Positions 1-6,802 of a stretch of 8,718 nt of DNA are shown piece after piece (the first letter of the stretch is position 1; every line of letters begins with the position of its first letter). A program made the position numbers and the translations under genes. The DNA is taken from NCBI GenBank assembly GCA_028869615.1, contig JAGWRQ010000077.1:1-8718 (forward strand). The letters are read 5' to 3'. The notes under the pieces are model-generated. The model did no database searches, was not told where the DNA came from, and was given only the letters and a program-made list of their open reading frames with translations. Source of the DNA: Candidatus Methylomirabilota bacterium (GTDB lineage: Bacteria; Methylomirabilota; Methylomirabilia; Methylomirabilales; Methylomirabilaceae).

Positions 1-82
1 CCACCAGCTTCATTGCCTTGGTGATCTGCTGCGTACTTTTGACCGATGTAATGCGCCGCTTAATGTCGCGTAATGTCGCCAT
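1..82 (-). CDS. atpG: F1Fo ATP synthase subunit gamma, N-terminal fragment (cut by window edge)
   Basis: This is the first 27 codons of the gamma subunit, the central rotor shaft of F1 that turns inside the alpha3beta3 ring and couples proton flow to ATP synthesis. The reading starts at the ATG at 82-80 and gives MATLRDIKRRITSVKSTQQI followed by TKAMKLV. This is the strongly conserved N-terminal helix of AtpG (R-I-x-S-V-K-x-T-x-Q-I-T-x-A-M-K-x-V), which lies in the F1 cavity. The rest of the gene lies outside the window. It begins 25 bp after the atpA stop, as expected for an atpA-atpG-atpD-atpC order. The upstream sequence is purine-rich (GGGGCGGCAGAG) rather than a textbook Shine-Dalgarno. 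Identity is secure despite the short length because the motif is diagnostic. Confidence 0.95.
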   Translation of the reverse strand, partial: MATLRDIKRRITSVKSTQQITKAMKLV

Positions 83-107
83 GCTCTGCCGCCCCTAAAC
101 CCTGCTC

Positions 108-1634
108 TTATGCCGCCTTTCGGGCGGCCAGGAACTCGGCCTTGCACTCAGTAATCGCTTGATCCATCTGGGCGCGGAGGGCATCGCTGAGTTCGCGCTT
201 TTCCCTGATCTCCTGAAAGATGCCCGGATACCTTCCCTCGACGGATTTGTGCAATATCCCCTCGAATTGCAAGACCGCGTCAACCGGAAGCTCGTCCAGG
301 TGGCCGGCCGTCCCCGCATAGATGATGAGGATCTGTCGTTCGACCTCGAGGGGCACATACTGCCCCTGTTTCAGCACCTCGACCATTCGCGCGCCCCGAT
401 TGAGCTGGGCCTGGGTGGCCTTGTCCAATTCGCTCCCGAATTGGGCAAATGCGGCCATCTCCCGATACTGCGCCAGGTCCAGCCGAAGTTTACCGGCCAC
501 CTGCCGCATCGCCTTGATCTGGGCCGATCCGCCGACCCGGGAGACCGACAGGCCGACGTTGATGGCCGGCCGGATACCGGCGAAGAACAGATCGGTTTCC
601 AGATAGATCTGGCCGTCGGTAATCGAGATCACGTTGGTCGGGATGTAGGCCGAGACGTCGCCGAGCTGGGTCTCGATGATCGGCAGTGCGGTCAGCGACC
701 CCCCGCCCAGATCGTCATTCAGCTTGGCCCCCCGCTCCAGGAGGCGCGAGTGCAGGTAGAAGACGTCGCCCGGATAGGCCTCCCGGCCGGGCGGCCGACG
801 CAGCAGCAGCGAGAGTTGGCGGTAGGCCTGCGCATGCTTGGACAGGTCGTCGTAGATGCAGAGGGCATGACGACCGGAGTCTCGGAAATACTCGCCTATC
901 GCGCAGCCGGCATAGGGGGCGATATATTGAAGCGGCGCCAGCTCTGAGGCGGTGGCCGCAACAACCGTGGTGTAGGCCATAGCCCCGGCCTCTTCCAGTG
1001 TCTTCACTACCTGGGCTACGGTAGACCGCTTCTGCCCGACGGCCACGTAGACGCAGAAGACGTCTTTACCCTTCTGGTTGATGATGGCGTCAATCGCGAC
1101 GGCGGTCTTGCCGGTCTGTCGGTCGCCGATGATCAGCTCGCGCTGTCCCCGACCGATCGGAATCATCGCATCGATAGCCTTGATCCCCGTCTGAAGCGCC
1201 TCCTTGACCGGTCGGCGGTCGACCACCCCTGGGGCCAACCGCTCAATGGGCCGAAGTTCCGTGGCGTCGATCGGTCCCTTCCCGTCAATCGGCAGGCCCA
1301 GGGCGTTCACCACCCTCCCCACCAGCGCCTCGCCCACCGGCACCGAGGCGATCCGGCCCGTCCGCTTGACCAAATCACCCTCTTTGATCGCTTCCGCCTC
1401 GCCCAGCAGGACCGCGCCGACGTTGTCCTCCTCAAGGTTCAGCACCATGCCGAAGACCTCGCGCGGGAACTCCAGCAGCTCGCCGGCCATGGCCTTTTCC
1501 AGGCCGTAGATGCGGGCGATTCCGTCGCCCGCCTCGATGACGGTGCCGACCTCCGCTACATCCACAAGCGCCTCGTACCCGGACAGTTGCTGCTTGATGA
1601 TTTCGGTGATCTCTTCCGCTTTGATCTGCGCCAT
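108..1634 (-). CDS. atpA: F1Fo ATP synthase subunit alpha
   Basis: This is the non-catalytic nucleotide-binding alpha subunit of the F1 head, which with beta forms the alpha3beta3 hexamer on the cytoplasmic face of the membrane. At 508 residues it is full length for the family (about 500-510). Visible elements in order: a beta-barrel N-domain (about 25-95), the P-loop GDRQTGKT (170-177), the segment [11 protein letters not shown] (198-208), [13 protein letters not shown] (331-343), and the alpha/beta signature [10 protein letters not shown] (356-365). The signature is followed directly by R366, the arginine finger that reaches into the beta catalytic site. A helical C-domain ends in AARKAA. 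The ATG start gives the usual [10 protein letters not shown] opening and has AAAGGG about 7 nt upstream. It follows the atpH stop by 18 bp and precedes atpG by 25 bp. No key residue is missing. Codon use looks like that of its neighbours. Confidence 0.98.
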   Translation of the reverse strand: MAQIKAEEITEIIKQQLSGYEALVDVAEVGTVIEAGDGIARIYGLEKAMAGELLEFPREVFGMVLNLEEDNVGAVLLGEAEAIKEGDLVKRTGRIASVPVGEALVGRVVNALGLPIDGKGPIDATELRPIERLAPGVVDRRPVKEALQTGIKAIDAMIPIGRGQRELIIGDRQTGKTAVAIDAIINQKGKDVFCVYVAVGQKRSTVAQVVKTLEEAGAMAYTTVVAATASELAPLQYIAPYAGCAIGEYFRDSGRHALCIYDDLSKHAQAYRQLSLLLRRPPGREAYPGDVFYLHSRLLERGAKLNDDLGGGSLTALPIIETQLGDVSAYIPTNVISITDGQIYLETDLFFAGIRPAINVGLSVSRVGGSAQIKAMRQVAGKLRLDLAQYREMAAFAQFGSELDKATQAQLNRGARMVEVLKQGQYVPLEVERQILIIYAGTAGHLDELPVDAVLQFEGILHKSVEGRYPGIFQEIREKRELSDALRAQMDQAITECKAEFLAARKAA

Positions 1635-1652
1635 TCCGTTACCCTTTCAGTA

Positions 1653-2204
1653 TCAGCGATACTCGCTCTTCAGCAGGTGTTCGCGCACCTTTTTCAGTTG
1701 TGTCCTTACGGACCCATCGTAGATGGTGCTGCCGATCTGCGCAACCAACCCGCCCACGATGGAGGGATCGACTCGGGTCTCCAGATAGATCTCTTTTCCC
1801 GTCGCCATCCGCAGGCGCTCCTTAAGCCCGTGAACGATCGGCTCGGACAAGGGGACCGCTGAGGTCACTGTGGCTTTCCCACGACCCAGCCGCTCGTCGG
1901 TCAGCTCCTCGTAGGCGAGGGCCATCTCTCCAAGGTGCGGGAGCCGTCTTTTCTCCAGGATCAGATTCAGAAAGTTGGTGGTGAGCGGTTTCACGCCCAC
2001 CCCTTCCGCGATCGTGTGCAGGATGCGCCGTTTATCGGTCAGCGGGACGGCGGGACTTGCGAAGAAGGTGTCCACCTCGCGAGTCCGTTTCATGGTCTCT
2101 ACAACCGCGCGGAGGTCACGCCCCACCGCCTCCAGCAGTTGCTGCTCGGCCGCCACGTCCGCCAGCGCCTTGGCGTACCTCTTGGAGAGGCCGCCAGCCC
2201 TCAC
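1653..2204 (-). CDS. atpH: F1Fo ATP synthase subunit delta (OSCP family)
   Basis: This is the delta subunit, which sits on top of the F1 hexamer and ties it to the b-subunit peripheral stalk so that the stator resists rotation. It has 183 residues, normal for the family (about 175-185). The N-terminal helical domain opens with the conserved RYAKAL (9-14). The C-terminal domain carries the family signature around 150-178: GG, then IGSTIYDGSVRTQLKKV and REHL. The start is a GTG at 2204-2202 that overlaps the atpF stop in the 4-bp arrangement GTGA, with a GGGAG Shine-Dalgarno inside the end of atpF. This is a typical translational-coupling layout and makes the start reliable. The stop is 18 bp before atpA. 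Delta is a low-conservation subunit, but position, length and both terminal motifs agree. Confidence 0.95.
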   Translation of the reverse strand: MRAGGLSKRYAKALADVAAEQQLLEAVGRDLRAVVETMKRTREVDTFFASPAVPLTDKRRILHTIAEGVGVKPLTTNFLNLILEKRRLPHLGEMALAYEELTDERLGRGKATVTSAVPLSEPIVHGLKERLRMATGKEIYLETRVDPSIVGGLVAQIGSTIYDGSVRTQLKKVREHLLKSEYR

Positions 2205-2806
2205 CGACCGCTCCCGATCTCGGCCACTACCTGCTCCGCCAGACGGCGATGATCATCGGTCGTGAGGCTGCGGGCAATGACACGCTCCGCGATCCCCAGT
2301 GAGAGACCCACCACCTCCTGGCGAAGCTCGATCTTGGCCCTTTTGACCTCCTGCTCGATCTGCGCCTTAGCCTCGGTGACAAGGCGGGCGGCCTCTTCAC
2401 GCGAGACCTTGAGCAGCCGCTGTCTTTCCTCCTCTACCTCACGGATCGCCGACTCTCGCATTGCGGCCGCCTCTCGCCGAGTCGCGAGAATCTGCGCTTC
2501 GTACTCCTTCTGCGTCTGAGCCGCGGTCTCCCTGGCCATCTTGGCCTCCTCCAGGGAACGCTTGATGCCGTCGGCCCGCGTCGCCAGGAACTGGGTGAGC
2601 GGCTTGTACAAGAAGCGGTACAGTACAGCAATCAGAATGAGAAAGTTCACAACCTGAATGAGCAACGTCTTGTTCAGGTTGATGATCCCGGACTGCTCCC
2701 CTCCATGGGCCTCCTCAGCAGCCCAGGCAGGAAAGGCCGCGAGAAGCGCCAAGCCCAGGAAAAAGCAGGCCGCTACCGCGATAAGCCGGATGCGATCCTT
2801 CGTCAT
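2201..2806 (-). CDS. atpF: F1Fo ATP synthase subunit b, with N-terminal signal-like segment
   Basis: This is the b subunit, a membrane-anchored coiled-coil dimer that forms the peripheral stalk between the Fo a-subunit and delta on F1. At 201 residues it is longer than E. coli b (156). The extra length is mainly an N-terminal hydrophobic segment (about 7-29) ending in AWAA, which resembles a cleavable signal peptide. After a short polar linker (EEAHGGEQSG, 31-40) comes the usual membrane anchor (about 46-66, with VVNFLILIAVLYRFLYKPL) and then a long charged, alanine-rich coiled coil (about 75-180, many Glu/Arg/Lys/Gln). The ATG overlaps the upstream stop as ATGA, and the gene's own stop overlaps atpH. 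Only one b-type gene is present; no b' (atpF'/atpX) paralogue sits beside it. The signal-like segment could be a retained second membrane helix instead of being cleaved. Confidence 0.95.
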   Translation of the reverse strand: MTKDRIRLIAVAACFFLGLALLAAFPAWAAEEAHGGEQSGIINLNKTLLIQVVNFLILIAVLYRFLYKPLTQFLATRADGIKRSLEEAKMARETAAQTQKEYEAQILATRREAAAMRESAIREVEEERQRLLKVSREEAARLVTEAKAQIEQEVKRAKIELRQEVVGLSLGIAERVIARSLTTDDHRRLAEQVVAEIGSGR

Positions 2807-3213
2807 GGCTTCTGATCCTCCAATCCGGTATTGCTGCTGTGCGAAAACGACGAACGAACGACGAAATACCCGCCCATCCCAAGCTGAACCGCCAGCAGGC
2901 CGAGCGCCATCCCGATCAGATTAACCGGCAGATATACGATCACGAGGAAGACGATGACGGCGACTCCGAAGAGTCTAAGAACAGATCGGACCCACCAGTA
3001 CCGCTGACCACGCGACCGAGGCCCCGGGCGCTCCGTGAGACGGATCACGGTTTGAACAATGAGCCTGAAGCTGAACAGGCTTACGAGTGCGCCGGTGGCA
3101 AGGCCCAAGGCCCAATCCCACTTCCCGAACAGTCCAAAACCGACGAGCCCGGCCACGACGAGGCCGAGCGCGCCTACCAGCGTACCCCGGACGAACTGCT
3201 CCCGCTCGTTCAT
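2803..3213 (-). CDS. atpI: ATP synthase subunit I-like membrane protein (AtpI family)
   Basis: This small integral membrane protein has 136 residues from the ATG chosen here. Four hydrophobic segments are visible at about 10-29, 33-54, 77-96 and 97-119, with a basic loop (ERPGPRSRGQR, 61-71) between the second and third. The size, the topology and the position directly before atpF match the AtpI family, thought to help assemble the c-ring. Sequence conservation in this family is weak, so the call leans on context. An in-frame TTG at 3276 would add 21 residues with no hydrophobic or conserved character, so I prefer the ATG giving MNEREQFVRG, although its Shine-Dalgarno (GGTGG, very close) is poor. 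The stop overlaps the atpF ATG as ATGA. In many genomes atpB and atpE come next after atpI; here they do not. Confidence 0.72.
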   Translation of the reverse strand: MNEREQFVRGTLVGALGLVVAGLVGFGLFGKWDWALGLATGALVSLFSFRLIVQTVIRLTERPGPRSRGQRYWWVRSVLRLFGVAVIVFLVIVYLPVNLIGMALGLLAVQLGMGGYFVVRSSFSHSSNTGLEDQKP

Positions 3214-3308
3214 ACCACCGGCAAAAAAGCGCTGCCGGATCCCCTGAGTCGGACCTGGCAGCTCTCTACACCTCAAAGACCATTTAGCTTGCCCTATGAT
3301 TCACAATC

Positions 3309-3314
3309 TGTCAA
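3309..3314 (-). promoter_or_regulatory. Perfect TTGACA -35 hexamer, candidate promoter for the atp cluster
   Basis: The 120-bp spacer between mnmA and atpI is the longest gap in the lower half of the window. On the minus strand it contains TTGACA about 20 bp past the mnmA stop. No convincing -10 box lies at the right distance: 17 bp downstream reads CAAGCT, and the better AT-rich CTAAAT is about 21 bp away. A promoter here would make sense because atpI-F-H-A-G would otherwise depend on read-through from mnmA. I see no rho-independent terminator for mnmA in the gap: the CCCGCGGG palindrome there has no loop and is followed by A residues, not T, in the direction of transcription. Confidence 0.3.
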
Positions 3315-3333
3315 GCCTTTTTTACCCGCGGGG

Positions 3334-4437
3334 TCAGTGTGCCTCCTGGGTTGTTGCGACGGTGGCACCACCCACGAGCAGGTCGGGCTCCGATGCATCA
3401 TAGAACACGGCCGCCTGGCCCGGCGCAGGAGCGGGCTGGGCCTGCGTCCATCGGACCCGTATGCGGCCATCGCCAAGGGGGGAAACTGTCGCCGGCATCG
3501 CAGCCTGACGGGAACGAACCTTCATGAGGACCGGACGTTCCGTGGTCAAGCGATCCCACGCCACGAGGTTAAGCTGCTCGGCCACAAATTCGCGTTGTAG
3601 CAGTTCATCCCGCCTGCCTACGACGACCGCATTGGTCTTCGGGTCCAGTCGGACCACGTAAAAAGGACCGCCTGCCATCCCCAGGCCGTTACGCTGGCCT
3701 ACGGTGTAGAGCGCCAGGCCTTCGTGCTGCCCGAGGATCCGGCCGGTGCTATCGGTAATCGGACCCGGTCTCAGCCGGTCCCCACACTGCTCCCGCAGGT
3801 AGGTCCGGTAATCGTGACCGACGAAGCAGAGATCCTGGCTGTCGGCCTTGGCGGCAATCCTCAGACCGAAGGCGGCAGCTCGTTCCCGGACCTGGTCCTT
3901 AGTCATGTGACCAACAGGCAAACAGGTTCGGCCAAGTTGGGCTTGGGTCAGGCGATACAGAAAGTAGCTCTGGTCCCGCTCGTCATCGATTCCGCGGCGC
4001 AGCAGGTAGCGACCGCTCGTGGGCTCCCGCTCGATCCGCGCATAATGTCCGGTTGCCAAGCGCTCGGCCCCTAACCCCACCGCCTGCCGAAGCAGTGAGC
4101 CGAACTTCACCAGCTCATTACAGCGCACGCAGGGATTCGGCGTCAGGCCCCCCAGATAGGCCGCCGTAAACTCGTGGATCACCTCGCGATGAAACTGCGA
4201 CTCGTAATTCAAGACGTAATACGGGATCCCGAGTTGCGCGGCCACGAGCCTCGCGTCCTCCGCATCCTTGACGGAGCAACAGCGATCGGCCCGCTCCGAG
4301 CCGCTCCCCGCCTCTCTGGGCAACAGCTTCAGATTGACCCCGACAACCTCATGCCCTTGCTCTATGAGCAGAGCGGCGGCCACGGCGCTGTCCACGCCGC
4401 CGCTCATCGCCACAACGACTCTCGGCCTACGGCTCAC
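3334..4437 (-). CDS. mnmA: tRNA-specific 2-thiouridylase MnmA
   Basis: MnmA adenylates and thiolates U34 of Lys, Glu and Gln tRNAs (s2U34), taking sulfur that originates from a cysteine desulfurase. It is a cytoplasmic enzyme of 367 residues (family about 350-380). In order: the PP-loop ATP site SGGVDS (12-17), CCSVKDAEDA (53-62), the nucleophile region NPCVRCN with C103 (101-107), ATGHYARI (128-135), DQSYFL (155-160), the second catalytic cysteine in SQDLCFVG (C204), YTVGQRNGLG (244-253), and a C-terminal beta domain ending with PGQAAVFYD. I take the GTG at 4437 as the start because it leaves 6 residues before the conserved VVVAMSGG strand. The frame stays open much further upstream, but that part is the antisense-free shadow of the desulfurase gene. 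The start overlaps the desulfurase stop by 11 bp, and no strong ribosome-binding site is visible, so translation may be coupled. Confidence 0.96.
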   Translation of the reverse strand: MSRRPRVVVAMSGGVDSAVAAALLIEQGHEVVGVNLKLLPREAGSGSERADRCCSVKDAEDARLVAAQLGIPYYVLNYESQFHREVIHEFTAAYLGGLTPNPCVRCNELVKFGSLLRQAVGLGAERLATGHYARIEREPTSGRYLLRRGIDDERDQSYFLYRLTQAQLGRTCLPVGHMTKDQVRERAAAFGLRIAAKADSQDLCFVGHDYRTYLREQCGDRLRPGPITDSTGRILGQHEGLALYTVGQRNGLGMAGGPFYVVRLDPKTNAVVVGRRDELLQREFVAEQLNLVAWDRLTTERPVLMKVRSRQAAMPATVSPLGDGRIRVRWTQAQPAPAPGQAAVFYDASEPDLLVGGATVATTQEAH

Positions 4438-5632
4438 GAAGATGACTGCTTGCTGGAGCTGTCTGGGCCGGCTCGCGATGTCCGAAGTCCGCGGCGGCGC
4501 GGACCCGCTCCACCAGGGGCGGTAAGACCGCAAGGACACGCTCAATCTCCGCCGTCGTCGTCCTGGCGCCCAAGGAAAACCGAATCCCGCCGCCGTCGAT
4601 CTCAGGCCTTCGGCCCATCGCCCACAGCACGTGCGATGACTCAAGCGAGCCGGAGGCGCACGCGGCGCCTGCGGAGACCTCGACCCCCTCCAGATCCAGG
4701 GCAACCGCCAACGAATCCTCCCGAACCCCCTGAAACGAGATGTTAGAGGTATTGGGCAGCCGCTGATCCCGGTCGCCATTCCGCCGCGTCCCCGTGATCC
4801 GTCTGAGAACGACCGCCTCAAGGCGATCTCGGAGCGTTCTCAGGCGGCAGCTTTCAGTCGGCATCGATTCGAGCGCGAGCTTCGCCGCACAGGCCATGCC
4901 AACGGCCGCCGCCACATTCTCCGTCCCGGCTCTCACGCCATGCTCCTGCTCCCCACCATGTATTTGCGGGACGATCCGTGTCCCGGGGCGGACATACAGG
5001 ACTCCAATCCCCTGCGGCCCGTAGATCTTATGCCCAGAAATCGTAAGCAGATTTACCCCCAGAGTGTCGACGTCAATCGGCAGACGACCGAACGTCTGGA
5101 CAGCGTCTGTGTGAAAGATGATCCCGCGCTCCCGTGCGAGCTGCCCGATCTCAGCGATGGGAAAGATGACCCCGGTCTCGTTGTTGGCGTGCATCAAGGA
5201 GATTACCGTTGTGTCGGTCCGGAGGCTCCGCTTGACGCTCTCCGGATCGAGCAGCCCCTCTGCGTCAACCGGTAGATAGGTGACCTCGAACCCCTGCCCC
5301 TCAAGAGCCCGGCAGGCGCCGATCACGGCTCGGTGCTCGACCGCCGAGGTCACGATGTGTCGTCCTCGCTCCCGGGCGGCCCAGGCAGCGCCCTTGATGG
5401 CCAGATTGTCAGCCTCCGTGCCCCCCGACACAAAGACCACGCTCTCCTTCTCCCTCGCTCCAAGCGCTGACGCAATGGCCTCGCGCGCCTCTTCTAAGGC
5501 TCGTTTGGCCTCCCTGCCCCGACTGTGACTCGAGCTGGCATTGCCAAAGCGCGAATCAAGATATGGCCTCATCGCCTCCAGCACCTCCGGTCGCATCGGG
5601 GTGGTGGCATTATAGTCAAGGTAAATGCTCAC
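4427..5632 (-). CDS. Cysteine desulfurase, NifS/IscS family (group I)
   Basis: This PLP enzyme converts cysteine to alanine and carries the released sulfur as a persulfide on its active cysteine. It has 401 residues, close to NifS/IscS length. Visible elements: LDYNATTP (5-12), GGTEADN (70-76), H100 that stacks on the cofactor, HANNETG (148-154), D176 and Q179 in HTDAVQT, the PLP lysine K202 in SGHKIYGP, RAGTEN (234-239), and the catalytic C325 within SAGAACASGSLESSHVL, the long flexible loop typical of group I. The GTG start overlaps the bactofilin stop as GTGA and has GGAGAA about 5 nt upstream. The last 20 or so residues are a poorly conserved tail that runs into the mnmA start. No iscU, iscR or nifU gene is adjacent, while mnmA follows immediately, so tRNA thiolation is its likeliest role. 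I leave the symbol open between iscS, nifS and the YrvO type. Confidence 0.95.
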   Translation of the reverse strand: MSIYLDYNATTPMRPEVLEAMRPYLDSRFGNASSSHSRGREAKRALEEAREAIASALGAREKESVVFVSGGTEADNLAIKGAAWAARERGRHIVTSAVEHRAVIGACRALEGQGFEVTYLPVDAEGLLDPESVKRSLRTDTTVISLMHANNETGVIFPIAEIGQLARERGIIFHTDAVQTFGRLPIDVDTLGVNLLTISGHKIYGPQGIGVLYVRPGTRIVPQIHGGEQEHGVRAGTENVAAAVGMACAAKLALESMPTESCRLRTLRDRLEAVVLRRITGTRRNGDRDQRLPNTSNISFQGVREDSLAVALDLEGVEVSAGAACASGSLESSHVLWAMGRRPEIDGGGIRFSLGARTTTAEIERVLAVLPPLVERVRAAADFGHREPAQTAPASSHLREP

Positions 5633-6042
5633 CGGTTCTCCAGCGCCTCGTCCTCCCGCTTCGGGCTTAAGCGCACCACCTTTCCCTCATCCCGACGCAT
5701 CTCACAACTGCCGTTGAGGACCGCCCCGTCGCAAACGACCAAGCTCGAGGTTTTGATAGTACCGCTCACTTGGGCTGTCGGCAGGATATCTACCCGCTTT
5801 CTCGCAACGATATTGCCTTCCACTCGTCCGCCTATCACGAGCGAGCCGACCCGGATATCCGCCCGAACAGTCGCCGTCTCGCCGATGAGCAGCAGATCGT
5901 TTCCGGAAATGTCGCCCTCGAATTGCCCGTCCAGTCGGACCGTCCCTTCGAACTGTAGGGTCCCACTGAAACTGGTTCCCTCACCGAGAACCGCTCGAAT
6001 CTCCCCATAATCGCCGGGTGGCTTCGCTCGCTTCGAAAACAC
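5629..6042 (-). CDS. Bactofilin (polymer-forming cytoskeletal protein, DUF583)
   Basis: Bactofilins are small proteins that polymerise without nucleotide into filaments or membrane-bound scaffolds, used for cell shape, wall enzymes and positioning of polar proteins. This one has 137 residues from the GTG at 6042. A short basic tail (1-12) leads into a core of about 15-115 with the periodic hydrophobic/glycine pattern of a right-handed beta-helix: FSGTLQFEGTVRLDGQFEGD (25-44), LLIGETATVRADI (51-63), LVIGGRVEGNI (68-78), RVDILPTAQVSGTI (83-96). A charged tail (116-137) ends in ENR. The frame is open to 6141, but that longer version would overlap the DUF4013 gene by 76 bp and adds unconserved Arg/Trp-rich residues. 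The GTG has the good Shine-Dalgarno GAGGAGA and leaves a 23-bp gap. The stop overlaps the desulfurase start. Confidence 0.93.
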   Translation of the reverse strand: MFSKRAKPPGDYGEIRAVLGEGTSFSGTLQFEGTVRLDGQFEGDISGNDLLLIGETATVRADIRVGSLVIGGRVEGNIVARKRVDILPTAQVSGTIKTSSLVVCDGAVLNGSCEMRRDEGKVVRLSPKREDEALENR

Positions 6043-6049
6043 GGACTTC

Positions 6050-6056
6050 TCTCCTC
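6050..6056 (-). promoter_or_regulatory. Ribosome binding site that fixes the bactofilin start
   Basis: On the minus strand GAGGAGA lies 7 nt before GTG at 6042-6040, inside the 23-bp gap after the DUF4013 stop. No comparable site precedes the upstream in-frame start at 6141, so this site supports the shorter 137-residue bactofilin. Confidence 0.75.
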
Positions 6057-6065
6057 GCGGCTGCG

Positions 6066-6770
6066 TCAGCCAGCGCCTGCACAGACCCCTCCAAAAAGAC
6101 GGGCGCCTGCGACCAAGAGATAGAATGTCAGAAACGGCCACAGCAGGAGACCCAGGGCCGGAATGGCCCCGATGAGCCCTGCCACAATGAATAAGCCGAT
6201 ACTGAGCAAATACGCCTCTACATACTCAGTCAGCACCGTGCGGATCCGCAACCAGACGATTGCGGGGTGCAGCGCAGCCTCAAGTCGCCGCTCCAAAAGG
6301 TACCGCGCAACGCCCATCGGGAGAAAGAATCCGACTGTAATCCCGGCGAGCGTTCCGAGCATGATCAGGACAACACCTAGAACCAGCGCCGCACCCCCTC
6401 TCACCAAGAGGCCAAAGCCGGAAATGACGAATAGAAGGGGGACGATCTCATAAGCCATAGCGAGCACAAACAGCAGCAACCCCTTTGCGCACAAGGTCGA
6501 CCACCGGTTCCACGACGGCATCGCGTCAGCTTGGGGGACTGCCAGGGCGCCCTGAAAAGTTACTAGCGCGAAGCCGAGCGCGGGGAAGTTGGCTGCCTGC
6601 GCTACCAGGGATCCGGCGGGAGCAAGCTCCCGCGTGAGCAGGAAGCCAAGGGCGACAAAGAGCGTCTCCAGGAGAAGCCCAACGCCACCACCAATCACCA
6701 GCTTCGGCAGCCACTTCCGATCTTCCAACGGGAAGGCCAACGCCTTCGCCACCTGGTTAAGCAAACCCAC
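6066..6770 (-). CDS. DUF4013 domain polytopic membrane protein
   Basis: This is a very hydrophobic 234-residue protein with about five or six membrane segments (roughly 24-46, 61-79, 96-116, 120-150, 186-207, 208-225). Features that match DUF4013: the opening FPLEDRKWLPKLVIGG (13-28), the MPSWNRW motif (84-90) between helices, and the ending GAIPALGLLLWPF plus TFYLLVAGARL (201-225). The family has no established function. The start used is GTG at 6770, right before LLNQVAKALAF, with only a weak GCAGAG upstream. The near-parS site at 6779-6794 occupies the leader just 8 nt upstream of it. It lies between parB and bactofilin in the same direction, so a role at the membrane linked to chromosome positioning or the bactofilin scaffold is possible, but this is inference from location. 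Confidence 0.85.
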   Translation of the reverse strand: MGLLNQVAKALAFPLEDRKWLPKLVIGGGVGLLLETLFVALGFLLTRELAPAGSLVAQAANFPALGFALVTFQGALAVPQADAMPSWNRWSTLCAKGLLLFVLAMAYEIVPLLFVISGFGLLVRGGAALVLGVVLIMLGTLAGITVGFFLPMGVARYLLERRLEAALHPAIVWLRIRTVLTEYVEAYLLSIGLFIVAGLIGAIPALGLLLWPFLTFYLLVAGARLFGGVCAGAG

Positions 6771-6778
6771 CTCTGCAA

Positions 6779-6794
6779 TGTTTCACGTGCAACA
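6779..6794. promoter_or_regulatory. parS: parS-like centromere site downstream of parB
   Basis: The site reads TGTTTCACGTGCAACA, differing from the widespread bacterial parS consensus TGTTTCACGTGAAACA at one base (C for A at position 12). It lies in the 32-bp gap between the parB stop and the DUF4013 start. ParB encoded next door has an ordinary parS-type HTH, so this is expected to nucleate ParB loading, possibly more weakly than a perfect site. It may also affect expression of the downstream gene, whose start is 8 nt away. Confidence 0.85.
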
Positions 6795-6802
6795 TTCATC
6801 AC

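Noticed and set aside
159..947. 262-residue plus-strand open frame opposite atpA
   Set aside because: It is fully antisense to a certain atpA, has no family motifs and no ribosome binding site, and is the type of long shadow frame expected in GC-rich coding DNA.
3317..3333. CCCGCGGG palindrome next to a six-base A/T run after mnmA, considered as a terminator
   Set aside because: The palindrome has no loop, and in the direction of transcription it is followed by A residues rather than T.
2839..3600. 253-residue plus-strand open frame spanning atpI and the end of mnmA
   Set aside because: It is antisense to two genes, very polar and of low complexity (Arg/Glu/Pro/Asp), with no recognisable domain.
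4438..4821. 128-residue N-terminal extension of mnmA
   Set aside because: It lies entirely inside the desulfurase gene in another frame, is Arg/Trp/Pro-rich and unlike any MnmA; the GTG at 4437 gives a standard-length enzyme.
6043..6141. 33-residue N-terminal extension of the bactofilin
   Set aside because: It would overlap the DUF4013 gene by 76 bp and lacks bactofilin character; a good Shine-Dalgarno supports the GTG at 6042.
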